Of a stretch of 64,000 bases of DNA, positions 42,807 to 54,370 are shown in pieces. Every line of letters begins with the position of its first letter. Positions within the stretch are counted from its first letter, which is position 1. The position numbers and the translations under genes were made by a program. A model generated the notes under the pieces. That model saw nothing but the letters and a program-made list of their open reading frames with translations. It did not search any database and was not told where the DNA came from. Source of the DNA: Psychrobacter faecalis (GTDB lineage Bacteria > Pseudomonadota > Gammaproteobacteria > Pseudomonadales > Moraxellaceae); contig NZ_JABAST010000010.1 of the NCBI RefSeq assembly GCF_016107575.1, positions 1 through 64,000 on the forward strand, in the 5' to 3' direction.

Positions 42807-43234
42807 TGATAGAGTAAATTTATACCATTATAAAGTATCTTAATTGAGGTTTTGATAAGAAAATTATTGATAAAAGCGCTTGTTTATAAAGGGGGATATC
42901 TCAAAACACCGCCGATATTACTCTTGCAATGAGCGAAATACTATGTATAATACACACCACTGAATTATATATGCGCAGCCAATTAAACAGCTGGCGCTAT
43001 GACAGCTAGAGCATCGTTTCTAGCACTATTTCATTATGCCTTTGCTGACATCCTATAATGGAAGGGTCGGCGGGGCTTTAAACTATTTTGCTTTTGGCAC
43101 GCTATAAGTTCCGGTAACGAACTCATTCTGGTTAAGAACAGAAGGCCGCTTAAAGTGAATATTTAACCAAACGGCTTTTGCTCATATCTTTGCAAAGCAA
43201 GAATGACAAAAGCACATATTAGGAGCTTGCTGGC
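42807..43234 (+). promoter_or_regulatory. S10 operon promoter and leader
   Basis: This 428-bp gap holds a strong promoter, TTGCAA (42924-42929), 16 bases, TATAAT (42946-42951). It leaves a leader of about 280 bases before rpsJ. A long imperfect hairpin (about 43142-43179, with GGCCGC-TTAAA and TTTAA...ACGGC arms) lies near its end. In enterobacteria L4 represses this operon through its leader; whether that applies here is unknown. Confidence 0.75.
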
Positions 43235-43546
43235 ATGGCTAACCAGAGAATCCGTATCCGTCTTAAGTCTTTTGATCATCGTCTGATTGATCAATCTGCA
43301 CAAGAGATCGTTGATACTGCAAAGCGCACCGGTGCGCAAGTTTGTGGTCCTGTACCGTTGCCGACTCGCATTGAGCGCTTCAACGTTCTAACCTCACCAC
43401 ACGTTAATAAAGACGCTCGTGACCAGTACGAAATCCGTACTCACAAGCGTATGGTTGATATCGTTCAGCCTACCGACAAAACTGTGGATGCGCTAATGAA
43501 GTTAGACTTAGCGGCGGGTGTTGACGTTCAAATTGCTTTGGGTTAA
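43235..43546 (+). CDS. rpsJ: 30S ribosomal protein S10
   Basis: This 103-residue S10 ([36 protein letters not shown]) is full length and first in the S10-spc-alpha cluster. It also acts as NusE in antitermination. AGGAG precedes the ATG. Confidence 0.98.
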   Translation: MANQRIRIRLKSFDHRLIDQSAQEIVDTAKRTGAQVCGPVPLPTRIERFNVLTSPHVNKDARDQYEIRTHKRMVDIVQPTDKTVDALMKLDLAAGVDVQIALG

Positions 43547-43593
43547 TGCAAAACACACCCAACCCATTAATATAAGATATAAAGAGGTCTAAA

Positions 43594-44232
43594 ATGGCGA
43601 TCGGTTTAGTCGGTAAAAAATGCGGCATGACCCGTATCTTCACTGAAGCAGGCGAATCTATTCCTGTTACAGTGGTTGAGGTCCATGCTAACCGCATTAC
43701 TCAAGTAAAAAATACTGATGTAGATGGCTATCAAGCCATTCAAGTTACCACAGGTACTCGTCGTGACAGCCGCGTAACTGCTGCACAGAAAGGTCACTTC
43801 GCTAAAGCTGGCGTTGCAGCTGGCCGTGGTGTATGGGAATTTCGTGCCAATGACAGCGATCTTGAAGGTCGTGAAATTGGTGGTGAGATCCTAGCTGACT
43901 TGTTCGAACAAGGTCAGATTGTAGATGTCACAGGACAGAGTAAAGGTAAAGGCTTTCAAGGCGGCGTAAAGCGTCACAACTTTAGCATGCAAGATGCCAC
44001 TCATGGTAACTCAGTGTCTCACCGTGTCCTTGGTTCAACTGGTCAAAACCAGTCACCAGGTAAAGTCTTCAAAGGCAAAAAAATGCCAGGTCAAATGGGT
44101 AACAAACGCGTTACCGTTCAGGGCCTAGAAGTGATATCGGTTGATGTTGAAAAAGGGTTACTTGTCATCAAGGGTGCTATCCCAGGTGCCACCGGTGGCG
44201 ATGTCATCGTACGTCCGTCAGTCAAAGCCTAA
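43594..44232 (+). CDS. rplC: 50S ribosomal protein L3
   Basis: This 212-residue L3 ([42 protein letters not shown]) contains the extended loop that reaches the peptidyl transferase centre. GAGG lies before the ATG. Confidence 0.98.
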   Translation: MAIGLVGKKCGMTRIFTEAGESIPVTVVEVHANRITQVKNTDVDGYQAIQVTTGTRRDSRVTAAQKGHFAKAGVAAGRGVWEFRANDSDLEGREIGGEILADLFEQGQIVDVTGQSKGKGFQGGVKRHNFSMQDATHGNSVSHRVLGSTGQNQSPGKVFKGKKMPGQMGNKRVTVQGLEVISVDVEKGLLVIKGAIPGATGGDVIVRPSVKA

Positions 44233-44246
44233 GCAAGGGGATTAAC

Positions 44247-44849
44247 GTGGATTTAAAAACAGTTACAGGGGCGGCAGTTGAGCTTTCTGATACGGCTTTC
44301 GGTCGTGAATTCAACGAAGCATTAGTGCATCAGGTCGTCACCGCATATCTTGCTGGTGCTCGTCAAGGTACACGCGCTCAGAAAACCCGTGCCGAAGTTT
44401 CTGGTGGTGGCATCAAGCCATGGCGCCAAAAAGGTACTGGTCGCGCTCGTGCAGGTTCTATTCGTAGCCCAATCTGGCGTTCAGGTGGTCGTGCATTCGC
44501 AGCCAAACCACAAGATTGGTCACAGAAAGTTAACCGCAAAATGTATCGCGGTGCGATGCAGTGCATCCTAGCCGAATTGATTCGCCAAGAGCGTTTGATT
44601 TTGGTTGAAGAGCTAAGCGTTTCTGGTCCTAAGACCAAAGAGCTGATTGCAAAGTTAAATGATTTGGGCGCACCTCGTGCACTCATCGTCACCAAAGAAG
44701 TTGACGAAAATCTATACTTAGCTGCGCGCAACATCCCACACGTCAATGTACTTGGTACAAACGAAGTGGATCCAGTGAGCTTGATTGCTTTTGATAAAGT
44801 AATCATGTCAGTTGAAGCTGCGAAACAATTTGAGGAAGCACTAGCATGA
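44247..44849 (+). CDS. rplD: 50S ribosomal protein L4
   Basis: This 200-residue L4 has the exit-tunnel loop ([18 protein letters not shown]). In enterobacteria it also represses the S10 operon. The start is GTG, with AAGGGG six bases upstream. The stop overlaps rplW by four bases. Confidence 0.98.
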   Translation: MDLKTVTGAAVELSDTAFGREFNEALVHQVVTAYLAGARQGTRAQKTRAEVSGGGIKPWRQKGTGRARAGSIRSPIWRSGGRAFAAKPQDWSQKVNRKMYRGAMQCILAELIRQERLILVEELSVSGPKTKELIAKLNDLGAPRALIVTKEVDENLYLAARNIPHVNVLGTNEVDPVSLIAFDKVIMSVEAAKQFEEALA

Positions 44850-45196
44850 ATAACGCAAGACTTTATCAGGTCTTAAGAGGGCCTGTATTCTCAGAAAAAT
44901 CTCAAATGCTTGGCGACTCACTTGGTGTACAGGTATTTAAAGTTGACTCTAATGCTACTAAGCTTGAAGTCAAAAAAGCGGTTGAGATGATGTTCGAAGG
45001 CGTTGAAGTTTTAAAAGTAAACACTTTGAATGTTAAAGGTAAGACAAAGCGTTTTGGTAAAAATATCGGCCGTCGTAATGACTATAAAAAAGCCTACGTT
45101 ACCTTAAAAGCTGGTCAAGATGTACAAATGGCTGATGCTGGTGAAGAAGTCGCAAACACGACTGCTTCTACTAGTGAAACAGCGAACAACGAATAA
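44846..45196 (+). CDS. rplW: 50S ribosomal protein L23
   Basis: This 116-residue L23 sits at the tunnel exit, where SRP and trigger factor dock. It carries a C-terminal extension of about 15 residues rich in Ala/Thr/Glu ([17 protein letters not shown]) beyond the usual 100-residue form. Confidence 0.97.
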   Translation: MNNARLYQVLRGPVFSEKSQMLGDSLGVQVFKVDSNATKLEVKKAVEMMFEGVEVLKVNTLNVKGKTKRFGKNIGRRNDYKKAYVTLKAGQDVQMADAGEEVANTTASTSETANNE

Positions 45197-45207
45197 GGAT
45201 TACACTC

Positions 45208-46035
45208 ATGCCTATCGTAAAAGCAAAGCCAACATCACCAGGCCGTCGTTTTGTTGAAAAAGTGGTGCATCCACACCTTTACAAAGGTCGTCCTTTTGCA
45301 GCGCTTCTCGAATCAAAAAGTAAGTCAGGTGGTCGTAACAATAATGGTCGCATCACGACTCGTCACGTTGGTGGTGGTCATAAGCAGCATTATCGTATTA
45401 TCGATTTTAAACGTACTAAAGACAATATCCCAGCTGTGGTTGAGCGTATCGAATACGATCCTAACCGTACTGCACACATTGCTTTACTTAAGTACGCTGA
45501 CGGCGAACGTCGCTATATCATTGCTGCTAAAAAACAAGCAGTTGGCGATACCGTCATGTCAGGAGAGAACTCTCCAATCCGTCCAGGTAACTGCTTACCA
45601 CTGAAAAACATCCCATTGGGTACTGTGATACACAATATCGAACTTAAAATCGGTAAAGGTGCACAGCTAGCTCGTTCTGCGGGTGCCAGCGTTCAGCTAC
45701 TAGGTCGTGACGGTATTTATGCTATTCTACGTCTACGCTCAGGTGAAACTCGCCGCGTACACGTGAATTGCCGTGCTGTTATTGGTGAAGTTTCTAACAC
45801 TGAAAATAACTTGAAATCACTTGGTAAAGCCGGTGCTTCACGTTGGCGCGGTGTTCGTCCTTCTGTTCGTGGTGTCGCTATGAACCCGGTTGATCACCCA
45901 CACGGTGGTGGTGAAGGTCGTAACAAAGGTCGCCATCCAACCAGCCCTTGGGGTCAGAAGTCTAAAGGACTTAAAACGCGTCATAATAAGCGTACTGACA
46001 GTATGATCATCCGCCGCCGCGCCAAGAAGAAATAA
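45208..46035 (+). CDS. rplB: 50S ribosomal protein L2
   Basis: This 275-residue L2 ([37 protein letters not shown]) is full length. The conserved HPHGGG loop with the functionally important histidine is intact. Confidence 0.98.
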   Translation: MPIVKAKPTSPGRRFVEKVVHPHLYKGRPFAALLESKSKSGGRNNNGRITTRHVGGGHKQHYRIIDFKRTKDNIPAVVERIEYDPNRTAHIALLKYADGERRYIIAAKKQAVGDTVMSGENSPIRPGNCLPLKNIPLGTVIHNIELKIGKGAQLARSAGASVQLLGRDGIYAILRLRSGETRRVHVNCRAVIGEVSNTENNLKSLGKAGASRWRGVRPSVRGVAMNPVDHPHGGGEGRNKGRHPTSPWGQKSKGLKTRHNKRTDSMIIRRRAKKK

Positions 46036-46047
46036 AGGAAGAATTTC

Positions 46048-46323
46048 ATGCCTCGTTCATTGAAAAAAGGTCCATTCATAGACGCGCACTTATTTGCTAA
46101 AGTTGAGAATGCATTAGACACCAACTCACGCAAACCAATTAAAACTTGGTCGCGCCGCTCGATGATTTTGCCACAAATGGTTGGCCTAACCTTATCTGTT
46201 CACAACGGCCGTACTCACGTACCGGTTATCGTAAGCGAGCAGATGGTTGGTCATAAACTAGGTGAATTTGCCCCGACTCGTACATATCGTGGTCATGGCA
46301 TTGACAAGAAAGCTAAGAGATAA
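46048..46323 (+). CDS. rpsS: 30S ribosomal protein S19
   Basis: This 91-residue S19 ([28 protein letters not shown]) binds the 16S head with S13. AAGGAA precedes the ATG. Confidence 0.98.
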   Translation: MPRSLKKGPFIDAHLFAKVENALDTNSRKPIKTWSRRSMILPQMVGLTLSVHNGRTHVPVIVSEQMVGHKLGEFAPTRTYRGHGIDKKAKR

Positions 46324-46333
46324 GGTGCTTACC

Positions 46334-46663
46334 ATGGAAGTAACTGCAAAATTACGCGGTGCCGCCATATCGGCACAAAAAGTTAGACTCGTTGCTGATG
46401 AAGTTCGTGGCAAATCTATCGAGCGTGCTTTGGATATCCTAACGTATAGTAATAAAAAAGGCGCTGTTTTCGTTAAGAAATGTCTTGACTCAGCCATCGC
46501 CAATGCCGAACACAACAACGGTTTAGATATCGATACTCTTAAAGTATCAACCATCTACGTTGATGAAGGCATTACGCTAAAACGTATCCTACCACGTGCT
46601 AAAGGTCGCGCTGATCGTATCAGTAAGCGTACTTGTCACATCACTATAAAGGTAGGAGAATAA
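46334..46663 (+). CDS. rplV: 50S ribosomal protein L22
   Basis: This 109-residue L22 begins at the ATG at 46334 ([19 protein letters not shown]), with AAGGTG upstream; an in-frame extension to 46262 overlaps rpsS and is not typical. Its hairpin ([15 protein letters not shown]) lines the tunnel and is a macrolide-resistance site. Confidence 0.97.
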   Translation: MEVTAKLRGAAISAQKVRLVADEVRGKSIERALDILTYSNKKGAVFVKKCLDSAIANAEHNNGLDIDTLKVSTIYVDEGITLKRILPRAKGRADRISKRTCHITIKVGE

Positions 46664-46666
46664 GTT

Positions 46667-47395
46667 ATGGGTCAAAAAGTACATCCAATCGGAATTCGTC
46701 TTGGTGTTGTCAAAAAGCATAACGCAAACTGGTATGCTAACCCTAAACAATACTCAGAATACCTCATCAACGACATTCAAGTTCGTGAGTATCTACGCAA
46801 AAAACTAGACAACGCTATGATCAGCAACATTATGATTGAGCGTCCTACTGGTGCTGCTAAGATTACCATCGCCACTGCGCGTCCTGGTATTGTTATCGGT
46901 AAAAAAGGCGAAGATATCGAAAGACTTCAAAAAGAATTGACCAAAATTATGGGCGTACCTGCTCAGGTCAACATTGAAGAAATCACATCACCTGATCTTG
47001 ATGCACGTTTGGTAGCAGACGGTATCGGCAGCCAGCTTGAGCGCCGTGTTATGTTCCGTCGTGCGATGAAACGCGCCGTACAGAACAGCATGCGTTCTGG
47101 TGCTAAAGGTATTAAAGTTGAGCTGTCTGGCCGTCTTGGCGGTGCTGAGATTGCTCGTACTGAATGGTACCGTGAAGGTCGTGTGCCATTGCATACACTC
47201 CGCGCTGATATTGACTACGCGTCAATTCGTGCAGAAACCACATACGGCACTATCGGTGTAAAAGTTTGGATTTTCCGTGGCGAAATCCTTGACGGTATGA
47301 ACAGCGTATATAATCCCGTCAAAGAAGAGCAGACTCGTGCGCCAAAACGCCGTGGTCGTGGAAACGGAAACCGTCGAAACACAGACAGAGGTTAA
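46667..47395 (+). CDS. rpsC: 30S ribosomal protein S3
   Basis: This 242-residue S3 has the KH domain ([16 protein letters not shown]) and C-terminal S3 domain, with a short Arg/Asn-rich tail. Full length; AGGAGA upstream. Confidence 0.98.
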   Translation: MGQKVHPIGIRLGVVKKHNANWYANPKQYSEYLINDIQVREYLRKKLDNAMISNIMIERPTGAAKITIATARPGIVIGKKGEDIERLQKELTKIMGVPAQVNIEEITSPDLDARLVADGIGSQLERRVMFRRAMKRAVQNSMRSGAKGIKVELSGRLGGAEIARTEWYREGRVPLHTLRADIDYASIRAETTYGTIGVKVWIFRGEILDGMNSVYNPVKEEQTRAPKRRGRGNGNRRNTDRG

Positions 47396-47398
47396 ACT

Positions 47399-47812
47399 AT
47401 GTTACAGCCAAAACGTACCAAGTTTCGTAAAATGCACAAAGGTCGTAACACAGGTCTTGCTCACCGTGGAAGCACCGTTGCATTCGGACAAATTGGTCTA
47501 AAATCGTTGACTCGTGGTCGTATGACTGCCCGTCAAATTGAAGCAGCACGTCGTACCATCACTCGTAAAATCAAGCGTGGCGGTAAGATTTGGATTCGTG
47601 TATTCCCAGACAAACCTATTACCAACAAACCACTAGAAGTACGTATGGGTAAAGGTAAAGGTCCAGTCGAGTATTGGGTATGCGAAATCAAACCTGGTAA
47701 AGTGCTATATGAACTCGAAGGGGTTTCAGAAGAACTTGCTCGCGAAGCGTTAACGCTTGCTGCAGCAAAACTGCCCTTTAAAACTACCATTGTTAAGCGG
47801 ACGATAATGTAA
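47399..47812 (+). CDS. rplP: 50S ribosomal protein L16
   Basis: This 137-residue L16 ([34 protein letters not shown]) contacts the A-site tRNA. Its stop overlaps the rpmC start. Confidence 0.98.
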   Translation: MLQPKRTKFRKMHKGRNTGLAHRGSTVAFGQIGLKSLTRGRMTARQIEAARRTITRKIKRGGKIWIRVFPDKPITNKPLEVRMGKGKGPVEYWVCEIKPGKVLYELEGVSEELAREALTLAAAKLPFKTTIVKRTIM

Positions 47813-48009
47813 TGAAGATCAGTGAATTACGTGATAAATCATTAGAAGAACTGACTCAGTTACTTGATGAAAAGCAACTTGATGCTTTCCGTATTCGTAT
47901 GGCTAAAGCAACGGGTCAGTTGGGTAACACCCATGAAGTCAGAAGCAATCGTCGCACGATTGCTCAGATTCAGACTTTGATTAACGAGAAACAACGAGGC
48001 GACTCATGA
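47812..48009 (+). CDS. rpmC: 50S ribosomal protein L29
   Basis: This 65-residue L29 ([32 protein letters not shown]) is a two-helix protein near the tunnel exit. It overlaps rplP by one base and rpsQ by four. Confidence 0.97.
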   Translation: MKISELRDKSLEELTQLLDEKQLDAFRIRMAKATGQLGNTHEVRSNRRTIAQIQTLINEKQRGDS

Positions 48010-48278
48010 GCGATAACAATCAAACAGCTAATGCTAGCGTATTGACAGGACGAGTTGTCAGCGACAAGATGGACAAATCCATCACAGTTTTGATTGAGCG
48101 TCTGGTTCGTCATCCTTTGTATGGCAAACAGCTTCGTCGTTCTACAAAAATCAAAGCTCATGATGAAGATAACGTTTGTCAACAAGGCGACCTTGTCCGC
48201 ATCAAAGAAACGCGTCCAATCTCAAAAACCAAGTCTTGGACTTTGGTTGAAGTGGTTGAAAAAGTAGAAAAAATCTAA
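48006..48278 (+). CDS. rpsQ: 30S ribosomal protein S17
   Basis: This 90-residue S17 ([38 protein letters not shown]) ends the first translationally linked run. A 181-bp gap with a candidate promoter follows. Confidence 0.98.
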   Translation: MSDNNQTANASVLTGRVVSDKMDKSITVLIERLVRHPLYGKQLRRSTKIKAHDEDNVCQQGDLVRIKETRPISKTKSWTLVEVVEKVEKI

Positions 48279-48283
48279 GTAAA

Positions 48284-48312
48284 TTGCATTAAAAGCCAGA
48301 AGCTGTTAAAAT
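48284..48312 (+). promoter_or_regulatory. Candidate internal promoter for rplN (spc genes)
   Basis: TTGCAT (48284-48289), 17 bases and TAAAAT (48307-48312) lie in the unusually long rpsQ-rplN gap. It would start a separate spc transcript, giving a leader of about 140 bases before rplN. Confidence 0.65.
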
Positions 48313-48459
48313 AGCCGCCTTTTTAAGGATGCTGATTGCGCCGAGCGTATATCACTCACATTAAGAGTAGCAGCGGTTATTAATATTAAAATGCCGACTA
48401 CTCATTCTGTGCTAGCGGCAGCAACTGGTTTTTATTGCTCATACGTGTGGAGTAACGCT

Positions 48460-48828
48460 ATGATTCAGGTTGAATCGATGCTGGAAGTTGCAGACAATAG
48501 CGGTGCAAGACGAGTTCAGTGCATTAAAGTACTGGGTGGCTCTCATCGTCGTTATGCATCAGTTGGCGACATTATTAAAGTAACGGTTAAAGAAGCCATT
48601 CCGCGTGGTCGTGTTAAAAAAGGCGACGTGATGAATGCTGTAGTTGTACGTACCAAAAAAGGCGTTCGTCGTCCTGATGGTTCAGTTCTGCGTTTTGATG
48701 ACAATGCTGCGGTATTGTTGAACCAAAACAAAGCACCGATAGCAACTCGTATTTTTGGACCGGTAACTCGTGAACTACGTGGTGATCAGTTTATGAAAAT
48801 TGTATCACTAGCACCAGAAGTATTGTGA
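48460..48828 (+). CDS. rplN: 50S ribosomal protein L14
   Basis: This 122-residue L14 begins at the ATG at 48460 ([19 protein letters not shown]), with GGAG nearby; a longer frame to 48391 is an artefact. L14 contacts L19 and the small-subunit bridge B8. Confidence 0.98.
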   Translation: MIQVESMLEVADNSGARRVQCIKVLGGSHRRYASVGDIIKVTVKEAIPRGRVKKGDVMNAVVVRTKKGVRRPDGSVLRFDDNAAVLLNQNKAPIATRIFGPVTRELRGDQFMKIVSLAPEVL

Positions 48829-48836
48829 GGTAATCC

Positions 48837-49154
48837 ATGTCAAAATTACGTAAAGGCGATACAGTTATCGTGATTGCTGGGAAAGACAAAGGCAAGCAAG
48901 GTACTGTACAAGCTGTAAAAAACGATCGTATTAAAGTTGAAGGCATCAACATTGTCACCAAACATCAGAAGCCAAATCAGGCAACTGGTACTGAAGGTGG
49001 CATCGTTAAGCAAGAAGCTTTTTTGCATATCTCAAATGTCGCAATTTTAAATGCGCAAACCCAAAAAGCTGATCGTATTACTTATCAGTTCGGTGAAGAC
49101 GGCAAGAAACAACGCGTCTATCGTTCGAACGGTGAAGTAGTGGCGACTGCGTAA
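48837..49154 (+). CDS. rplX: 50S ribosomal protein L24
   Basis: This 105-residue L24 has the KOW motif (KGDTVIVIAGKDKGKQGTV). It starts 50S assembly and lies near the tunnel exit. Confidence 0.98.
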   Translation: MSKLRKGDTVIVIAGKDKGKQGTVQAVKNDRIKVEGINIVTKHQKPNQATGTEGGIVKQEAFLHISNVAILNAQTQKADRITYQFGEDGKKQRVYRSNGEVVATA

Positions 49155-49169
49155 GACACTAAGGGTGTA

Positions 49170-49712
49170 ATGGTAATGGCAAGATTAAAATCTTTATATA
49201 ACGAAGAATTAAAGCAACAAATCAAAGAAGAGCTTGGTTTGGCGAACGTGATGCAAGTGCCTAAAATCACTAAAATCACGCTTAATATGGGTGTAGGCGG
49301 CGCGTCTCAAGACAAAAAATTGCTTGAAGGTGCTGTAGCTGACATGACCGCTATCGCTGGTCAAAAGCCTGTCGTCACCAAAGCGCGCAAATCAGTTGCT
49401 GGCTTTAAAATTCGTGAAGAATGGCCAATTGGCTGTAAAGTAACGCTACGCGGTGAGCAAATGTACGAATTTTTAGATCGTCTCATTGCCATTGCAATTC
49501 CTCGTATTCGTGATTTCCGCGGTTTTTCACCTAAAGCCTTTGACGGACGTGGTAACTACTCATTGGGTATCAAAGAACAAATCGTATTCCCAGAAGTAGA
49601 CTTTGACAAGATTGATCGTATCCGCGGTATGGATGTGACCATCACCACGTCAGCTGGTAATGATGAAGAAGGTCGTGCGTTGCTTAAAGCATTCGGCTTC
49701 CCATTTAAATAA
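49170..49712 (+). CDS. rplE: 50S ribosomal protein L5
   Basis: This 180-residue L5 ([35 protein letters not shown]) binds 5S rRNA and P-site tRNA. The ATG at 49176 (MARLKSLY) is an equally good start. Confidence 0.98.
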   Translation: MVMARLKSLYNEELKQQIKEELGLANVMQVPKITKITLNMGVGGASQDKKLLEGAVADMTAIAGQKPVVTKARKSVAGFKIREEWPIGCKVTLRGEQMYEFLDRLIAIAIPRIRDFRGFSPKAFDGRGNYSLGIKEQIVFPEVDFDKIDRIRGMDVTITTSAGNDEEGRALLKAFGFPFK

Positions 49713-49724
49713 GGTAAAGACGTT

Positions 49725-50030
49725 ATGGCAAAGAAGAGCATGATTAACCGCGAATTGAAACGCGAAAAAATGGTTGCTAAATATGCTGAAAAGCGTATTA
49801 AGCTAAAAGAAACTATCAGTGATATCAACGCATCAGACGAAGAGCGTATGGAAGCGATGCTAGAGCTACAAGCCCTACCACGCAACGCATCACCAGTACG
49901 TCTACGCAACCGTTGTGCTATCACTGGTCGTCCTCACGGTTACTTCCGCAAGTTTGGCTTATCACGCAATATGCTGCGTGAGCGTGTCATGCAAGGCGAT
50001 GTGCCTGGTGTTCGTAAAGCAAGCTGGTAA
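49725..50030 (+). CDS. rpsN: 30S ribosomal protein S14
   Basis: This 101-residue S14 is the zinc-independent form (no CxxC pairs): [36 protein letters not shown]. Confidence 0.98.
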   Translation: MAKKSMINRELKREKMVAKYAEKRIKLKETISDINASDEERMEAMLELQALPRNASPVRLRNRCAITGRPHGYFRKFGLSRNMLRERVMQGDVPGVRKASW

Positions 50031-50041
50031 GGAGTAACGAT

Positions 50042-50440
50042 ATGAGTATGCAAGATACCGTTGGGGATATGCTAACCCGTATTCGTAACGCACAAATGGC
50101 TAATAAAGTATCGGTAGCAATGCCGAGCTCTAAACTACGTAAATCAATCGCTGACTTATTAGTAAGCGAAGGTTATGTAGCCAGCGCTGTTGTGACTGAG
50201 CAAGAAAATAACAAAGCAACTTTGACCATCGAGTTAAAATACTTCGAAGGCAAAGCGGTTATTGAAACGATCCAACGTTATAGCCGTCCTGGCCTACGCC
50301 AGCATCGCGGTAAAGACGCTATCCCTACTGTTAAACAAGGTATGGGTGTTGCTATCGTATCAACCAGCCAAGGTATCATGAGCGATCGTGCTGCACGCGC
50401 TGCTGGTATCGGTGGTGAAATCGTTGCATTCGTTGCTTAA
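50042..50440 (+). CDS. rpsH: 30S ribosomal protein S8
   Basis: This 132-residue S8 ([38 protein letters not shown]) binds 16S helix 21. In E. coli it represses spc-operon translation near rplE. A 194-bp gap with a hairpin follows it. Confidence 0.98.
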   Translation: MSMQDTVGDMLTRIRNAQMANKVSVAMPSSKLRKSIADLLVSEGYVASAVVTEQENNKATLTIELKYFEGKAVIETIQRYSRPGLRQHRGKDAIPTVKQGMGVAIVSTSQGIMSDRAARAAGIGGEIVAFVA

Positions 50441-50494
50441 TTAGCAATCATTGCTATCGGTAACGAGACGATAAAGTCTACTTGATCTTCGTTG

Positions 50495-50542
50495 GGCACT
50501 TATCAATTTTATCATAGATATTTTTTAACATTGATAGGTGCC
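50495..50542 (+). promoter_or_regulatory. Hairpin in the rpsH-rplF gap
   Basis: Arms GGCACTTATCAA and TTGATAGGTGCC (50531-50542) pair over 12 bases with one G-T wobble and enclose an A/T-rich loop of about 24 bases. There is no U tract after it, so it is not a simple terminator. TATGCT (50556-50561) just downstream could be a promoter -10. Confidence 0.55.
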
Positions 50543-50634
50543 TAATGCAGTCAATTATGCTAAACTAACACGCTTTTTAGCCTGTTAGTTTTTTCGCTAA
50601 TAAAAGTAAGTTAATTTTTTTAAGGAATATTCCT

Positions 50635-51168
50635 ATGTCTCGTGTGGCTAAAGCCCCAGTAGCACTGCCTAGCGGCGTAAGTGTTACTTTGAACGATCGG
50701 CAGGTCGAAGTTAAAGGCAAAAATGGCAATATGTCTTTACGCCTGCATGAATTGGTCGAGCTAAAACAGGAAGATGATGCAATTCTTCTCTCACCTGCAG
50801 CCGATTCAAAAGAAGCCATGATGCATACTGGCACCATGCGCTCTTTACTAAACAATTTAGTAATAGGCGTAAACGAAGGTTTTGAAAGACGCCTTCAACT
50901 TATTGGTGTTGGTTATCGCGCTCAAGCTACTGGTAATAAAGTAACGCTAAACGTTGGTTACTCACATCCAGTAGAATATACGCTACCTGAAGGTGTATCA
51001 GCTGAAACCCCAACGCAAACTGAAATCGTTTTAAAATCAAACGATAAGCAGCAGCTTGGTCAAGCAGCGGCTAATATCCGCGGTTTCCGCCCACCAGAGC
51101 CTTATAAAGGTAAAGGTATTCGTTATAGTGACGAGCATGTGATTCGCAAAGAAGCCAAGAAAAAATAA
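50635..51168 (+). CDS. rplF: 50S ribosomal protein L6
   Basis: This 177-residue L6 has two RNA-binding repeats and the conserved [13 protein letters not shown] near the C-terminus. AAGGAA precedes the ATG. Confidence 0.98.
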   Translation: MSRVAKAPVALPSGVSVTLNDRQVEVKGKNGNMSLRLHELVELKQEDDAILLSPAADSKEAMMHTGTMRSLLNNLVIGVNEGFERRLQLIGVGYRAQATGNKVTLNVGYSHPVEYTLPEGVSAETPTQTEIVLKSNDKQQLGQAAANIRGFRPPEPYKGKGIRYSDEHVIRKEAKKK

Positions 51169-51179
51169 GGTGAGTTGAA

Positions 51180-51530
51180 ATGTTTGATAAAAAAGCAGCT
51201 CGTCTACGTCGAGCAAAGAAAACCCGTGCACATATCCGTTTTTTAGGCGTAAATCGCTTAACGGTTAACCGCACCCCAAGACATATTTATGCCCAAATTA
51301 TCTCTCCAAACGGTGGTGAAGTGATTGCTCAGGCATCTACCTTAGACAGCAGCTTACGTTCAGGTGCAACTGGTAACGTTGATGCAGCGACGTCTGTGGG
51401 CCAATTGATCGCAGAACGCGCAAAAGCAGCTGGTATTACTAAAGTTGCCTTTGACCGTAGTGGTTTTAAATATCATGGTCGAGTAAAAGCTTTAGCTGAA
51501 GCTGCTCGCGAAAACGGATTGGAGTTTTAA
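51180..51530 (+). CDS. rplR: 50S ribosomal protein L18
   Basis: This 116-residue L18 ([47 protein letters not shown]) binds 5S rRNA with L5. Confidence 0.98.
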   Translation: MFDKKAARLRRAKKTRAHIRFLGVNRLTVNRTPRHIYAQIISPNGGEVIAQASTLDSSLRSGATGNVDAATSVGQLIAERAKAAGITKVAFDRSGFKYHGRVKALAEAARENGLEF

Positions 51531-51532
51531 TC

Positions 51533-52048
51533 ATGGCTAGAAATGATAAAAATGATAAAAATGAACAGACTGACGGTCTAGTAGAACGCTTAGTTACCGT
51601 TGATCGCGTTGCAAAAGTGGTTAAAGGTGGTCGTATTTTCTCATTCACTGCGCTAACTGTAGTGGGTGATGGCAATGGCCGTGTTGGTTTTGGTCGTGGT
51701 AAAGCACGTGAAGTACCAGCCGCTATTCAAAAAGCACTTGAAGCTGCTAAGCGCAACATGATTACTGTTGAGCTTGATGGTGCAACATTGTTCCATCCGA
51801 TCAAAGCACGTCATGGTGCTAGTAAAGTCTACATGCAGCCTGCATCTGAAGGTACTGGTGTAATCGCTGGTGGCGCAATGCGTGCAGTATTAGAAGTTGC
51901 TGGTGTTAAAGACGTTTTAACGAAATCTCATGGTTCTACCAACACGGCAAACGTTGTACGTGCAACATTTAACGGTTTACGTGATATGTCAACTCCAGAA
52001 AAGATGGCAGCAAAACGTGGTAAATCTGTAGACGAAATCTTGGGTTAA
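51533..52048 (+). CDS. rpsE: 30S ribosomal protein S5
   Basis: This 171-residue S5 ([41 protein letters not shown]) acts in decoding accuracy. A Lys/Asn/Asp-rich tail of 13 residues precedes the domain. Confidence 0.98.
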   Translation: MARNDKNDKNEQTDGLVERLVTVDRVAKVVKGGRIFSFTALTVVGDGNGRVGFGRGKAREVPAAIQKALEAAKRNMITVELDGATLFHPIKARHGASKVYMQPASEGTGVIAGGAMRAVLEVAGVKDVLTKSHGSTNTANVVRATFNGLRDMSTPEKMAAKRGKSVDEILG

Positions 52049-52070
52049 CTTAGAAACTAGGTGAGTTACG

Positions 52071-52250
52071 ATGAAAAAAATGAAAGTCACTCAATTTAAA
52101 TCGGGTGCCCATCGCCTCAAGAGCCACAAAGCGAGCTTGAAAGGATTGGGTTTACGCCGTATTGGTCATACTGTTGAAGTAGAAGATACTCCTTCAACCC
52201 GTGGTATGGTCAATCGCGTCAACTACATGGTAAAAGTGGAGGAAGCGTAA
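52071..52250 (+). CDS. rpmD: 50S ribosomal protein L30
   Basis: This 59-residue L30 ([39 protein letters not shown]) has the normal bacterial length. It overlaps rplO by one base (TAATG). Confidence 0.97.
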   Translation: MKKMKVTQFKSGAHRLKSHKASLKGLGLRRIGHTVEVEDTPSTRGMVNRVNYMVKVEEA

Positions 52251-52690
52251 TGGGACTTAGATTAAATGAATTATCACCAGGTGTTGGCGCGAAAAAAACT
52301 GCCCAACGTCGTGGTCGTGGTATCGGTTCAGGTCTTGGCAAAACTGGTGGTCGCGGTGTAAAAGGTCAGAAATCTCGTTCAGGTTCTAGCATCCGCTCAG
52401 GATTTGAAGGTGGTCAAATGCCTTTATATCGTCGCCTACCAAAATTTGGCTTTACCAGTAAAATGGCAATGACGACTGCTGAAGTTCGTCTGTCTGAATT
52501 AAACAAAGTCGAAGGCGATGTGGTTAGCATTGAAACACTAAAAGCTGCTAACGTTATCCGTCATGACATGAAACGCGTTCGTATTATGTTGTCAGGCGAA
52601 GTCACTAAAGCTTATACTTTTAAAGGTATCAAAGTGACTAAAGGCGCCAAGCAAGCAATCGAAGCTGCTGGTGGTAGCATCGAGGAGTAG
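52250..52690 (+). CDS. rplO: 50S ribosomal protein L15
   Basis: This 146-residue L15 has the Gly-rich N-terminal extension ([20 protein letters not shown]) that penetrates 23S rRNA. It is followed directly by secY. Confidence 0.98.
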   Translation: MGLRLNELSPGVGAKKTAQRRGRGIGSGLGKTGGRGVKGQKSRSGSSIRSGFEGGQMPLYRRLPKFGFTSKMAMTTAEVRLSELNKVEGDVVSIETLKAANVIRHDMKRVRIMLSGEVTKAYTFKGIKVTKGAKQAIEAAGGSIEE

Positions 52691-52694
52691 TAAC

Positions 52695-54041
52695 GTGTCA
52701 AAACAATCAATGTCATCGACTGGTATACCGCTCAATCCATTTGCCTTTATACGTAAGTATGATGAATTATGGACGCGTTTATTATTCTTAATCGGCGCAT
52801 TGATTGTTTATCGTTTAGGGTCACATATTCCAGTACCGGGTATCAATCCGGTTAACTTGGCTGATCTGTTTTCGCGCAACGAAAATACCATTTTGAGCAT
52901 GTTTAACATGTTCTCAGGTGGTGCACTAGAACGTATGTCCATCATGGCACTTGGCATCATGCCATATATTTCAGCGTCTATTATCGTTCAGATGATGTCG
53001 GCGGTATTGCCATCGCTTGAAGCCCTCAAAAAAGAAGGCGAAGCGGGACGACGTAAGCTAAACAAGTACACCCGTCAAGGGACACTTGGATTAGCACTAG
53101 TACAGTCATTAGGAATGTGTGCTGGCCTTATCAGTCAGAATCTTACCTTATCTACTGGTTTGACTTTTTATATTCCAGCGGTTACCTCATTGGTAGCTGG
53201 CGCTATGTTCCTAATGTGGCTTGGTGAGCAAATTACAGAACGCGGCGTGGGTAATGGTATCTCAATGCTCATCTTTGCGAGTATTGTGGCTGGTACGCCA
53301 GGTATGATTTCGCAGTCTATCGAACAGGTCAATCAAGGGCAGATGAACTTGATTGTACTTTTTATCTTTGTATTGCTAGGCATCGCGGTGACTGCCGGTA
53401 TCGTTTATATTGAACGAGCGCAGCGCCGTGTCCCAGTAAACTATGCGCAGAAGCAACAACAAGGTCGCAAAATTTATGCTCAGCAGCAGTCGCATTTGCC
53501 GCTTAAGCTAAATATGGCAGGGGTTATTCCCGCTATTTTTGCCAGCTCGTTATTGTTGTTTCCAGCAAGTTTAGGACAATGGGTTGGTCAATCGGCTGAT
53601 CCTACTTTTACACAAAAGATATTACAAAATATGGCATTGGTGTTGTCTCCAGGGCAGCCGCTGTATTTGGTTCTGTTTGGCGCAATGATTATTTTCTTCT
53701 GTTACTTTTACACGGCATTGGTATTTAGTCCGCGTGAAGTTGCTGAAAACCTTAAACGTAGTGGTGCGTATATCCCAGGTATTCGCCCCGGACAACAAAC
53801 TCAGCGTTACCTTGATCATGTATTAAACCGACTGACCTTTATTGGCGCGATGTATATGACGGTTATTTGTTTAATGCCAATGGTCGTGCAGTCATCGTTT
53901 GGTGTGCCGTTTCAACTTGGTGGTACGTCATTACTGATTATGGTGGTTGTGGTAATGGACTTCATTTCGCAAATCCAAGCGCATTTGATGACCCATCAAT
54001 ATCATGATCAGACGTTAATTCAATCGCCCACTCAACCTTAA
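52695..54041 (+). CDS. secY: Protein translocase subunit SecY
   Basis: This 448-residue SecY forms the Sec channel with about ten transmembrane helices. Plug and motif regions include [26 protein letters not shown] and the C5 loop [17 protein letters not shown]. The start is GTG at 52695 with GAGGAG seven bases upstream; an upstream in-frame extension is in rplO. Confidence 0.97.
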   Translation: MSKQSMSSTGIPLNPFAFIRKYDELWTRLLFLIGALIVYRLGSHIPVPGINPVNLADLFSRNENTILSMFNMFSGGALERMSIMALGIMPYISASIIVQMMSAVLPSLEALKKEGEAGRRKLNKYTRQGTLGLALVQSLGMCAGLISQNLTLSTGLTFYIPAVTSLVAGAMFLMWLGEQITERGVGNGISMLIFASIVAGTPGMISQSIEQVNQGQMNLIVLFIFVLLGIAVTAGIVYIERAQRRVPVNYAQKQQQGRKIYAQQQSHLPLKLNMAGVIPAIFASSLLLFPASLGQWVGQSADPTFTQKILQNMALVLSPGQPLYLVLFGAMIIFFCYFYTALVFSPREVAENLKRSGAYIPGIRPGQQTQRYLDHVLNRLTFIGAMYMTVICLMPMVVQSSFGVPFQLGGTSLLIMVVVVMDFISQIQAHLMTHQYHDQTLIQSPTQP

Positions 54042-54073
54042 ATGAGCGGTACGATATCTCAAAGGAGTATGCT

Positions 54074-54190
54074 ATGAAAGTTCAAGCATCAGTTAAGAAG
54101 ATTTGTGGTAGCTGTAAAGTTGTGCGCCGTAAAGGCCGTGTACATGTTATTTGTACCGCAGAACCTCGCCACAAGCAACGTCAAGGTTAA
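54074..54190 (+). CDS. rpmJ: 50S ribosomal protein L36
   Basis: This 38-residue L36 is the zinc-binding form: C11, C14, C27 and H33 (CGSCK...[14 protein letters not shown]). GGAG precedes the ATG. Confidence 0.97.
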   Translation: MKVQASVKKICGSCKVVRRKGRVHVICTAEPRHKQRQG

Positions 54191-54370
54191 TGTTTTAAAG
54201 ACATAAAGCGTCACGCTTATTGGTTTTATAAAATTAATACTTGAAAAATAACGGCGGATGCGATATCATCCGCCACTTGCCGTAGTTTATGCAAAATCTT
54301 TTATAAAATGGTCAATGAAGAGACTTGTTATCAAGTTGAAGCAGCGATAATAATTATAAAAGCTTTAGTA

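Noticed and set aside
46262-46333. N-terminal extension of L22 overlapping rpsS
   Set aside because: The ATG at 46334 has its own AAGGTG and gives the normal L22 length.
48391-48459. N-terminal extension of L14
   Set aside because: L14 universally starts MIQ; the upstream part is the promoter and leader region.
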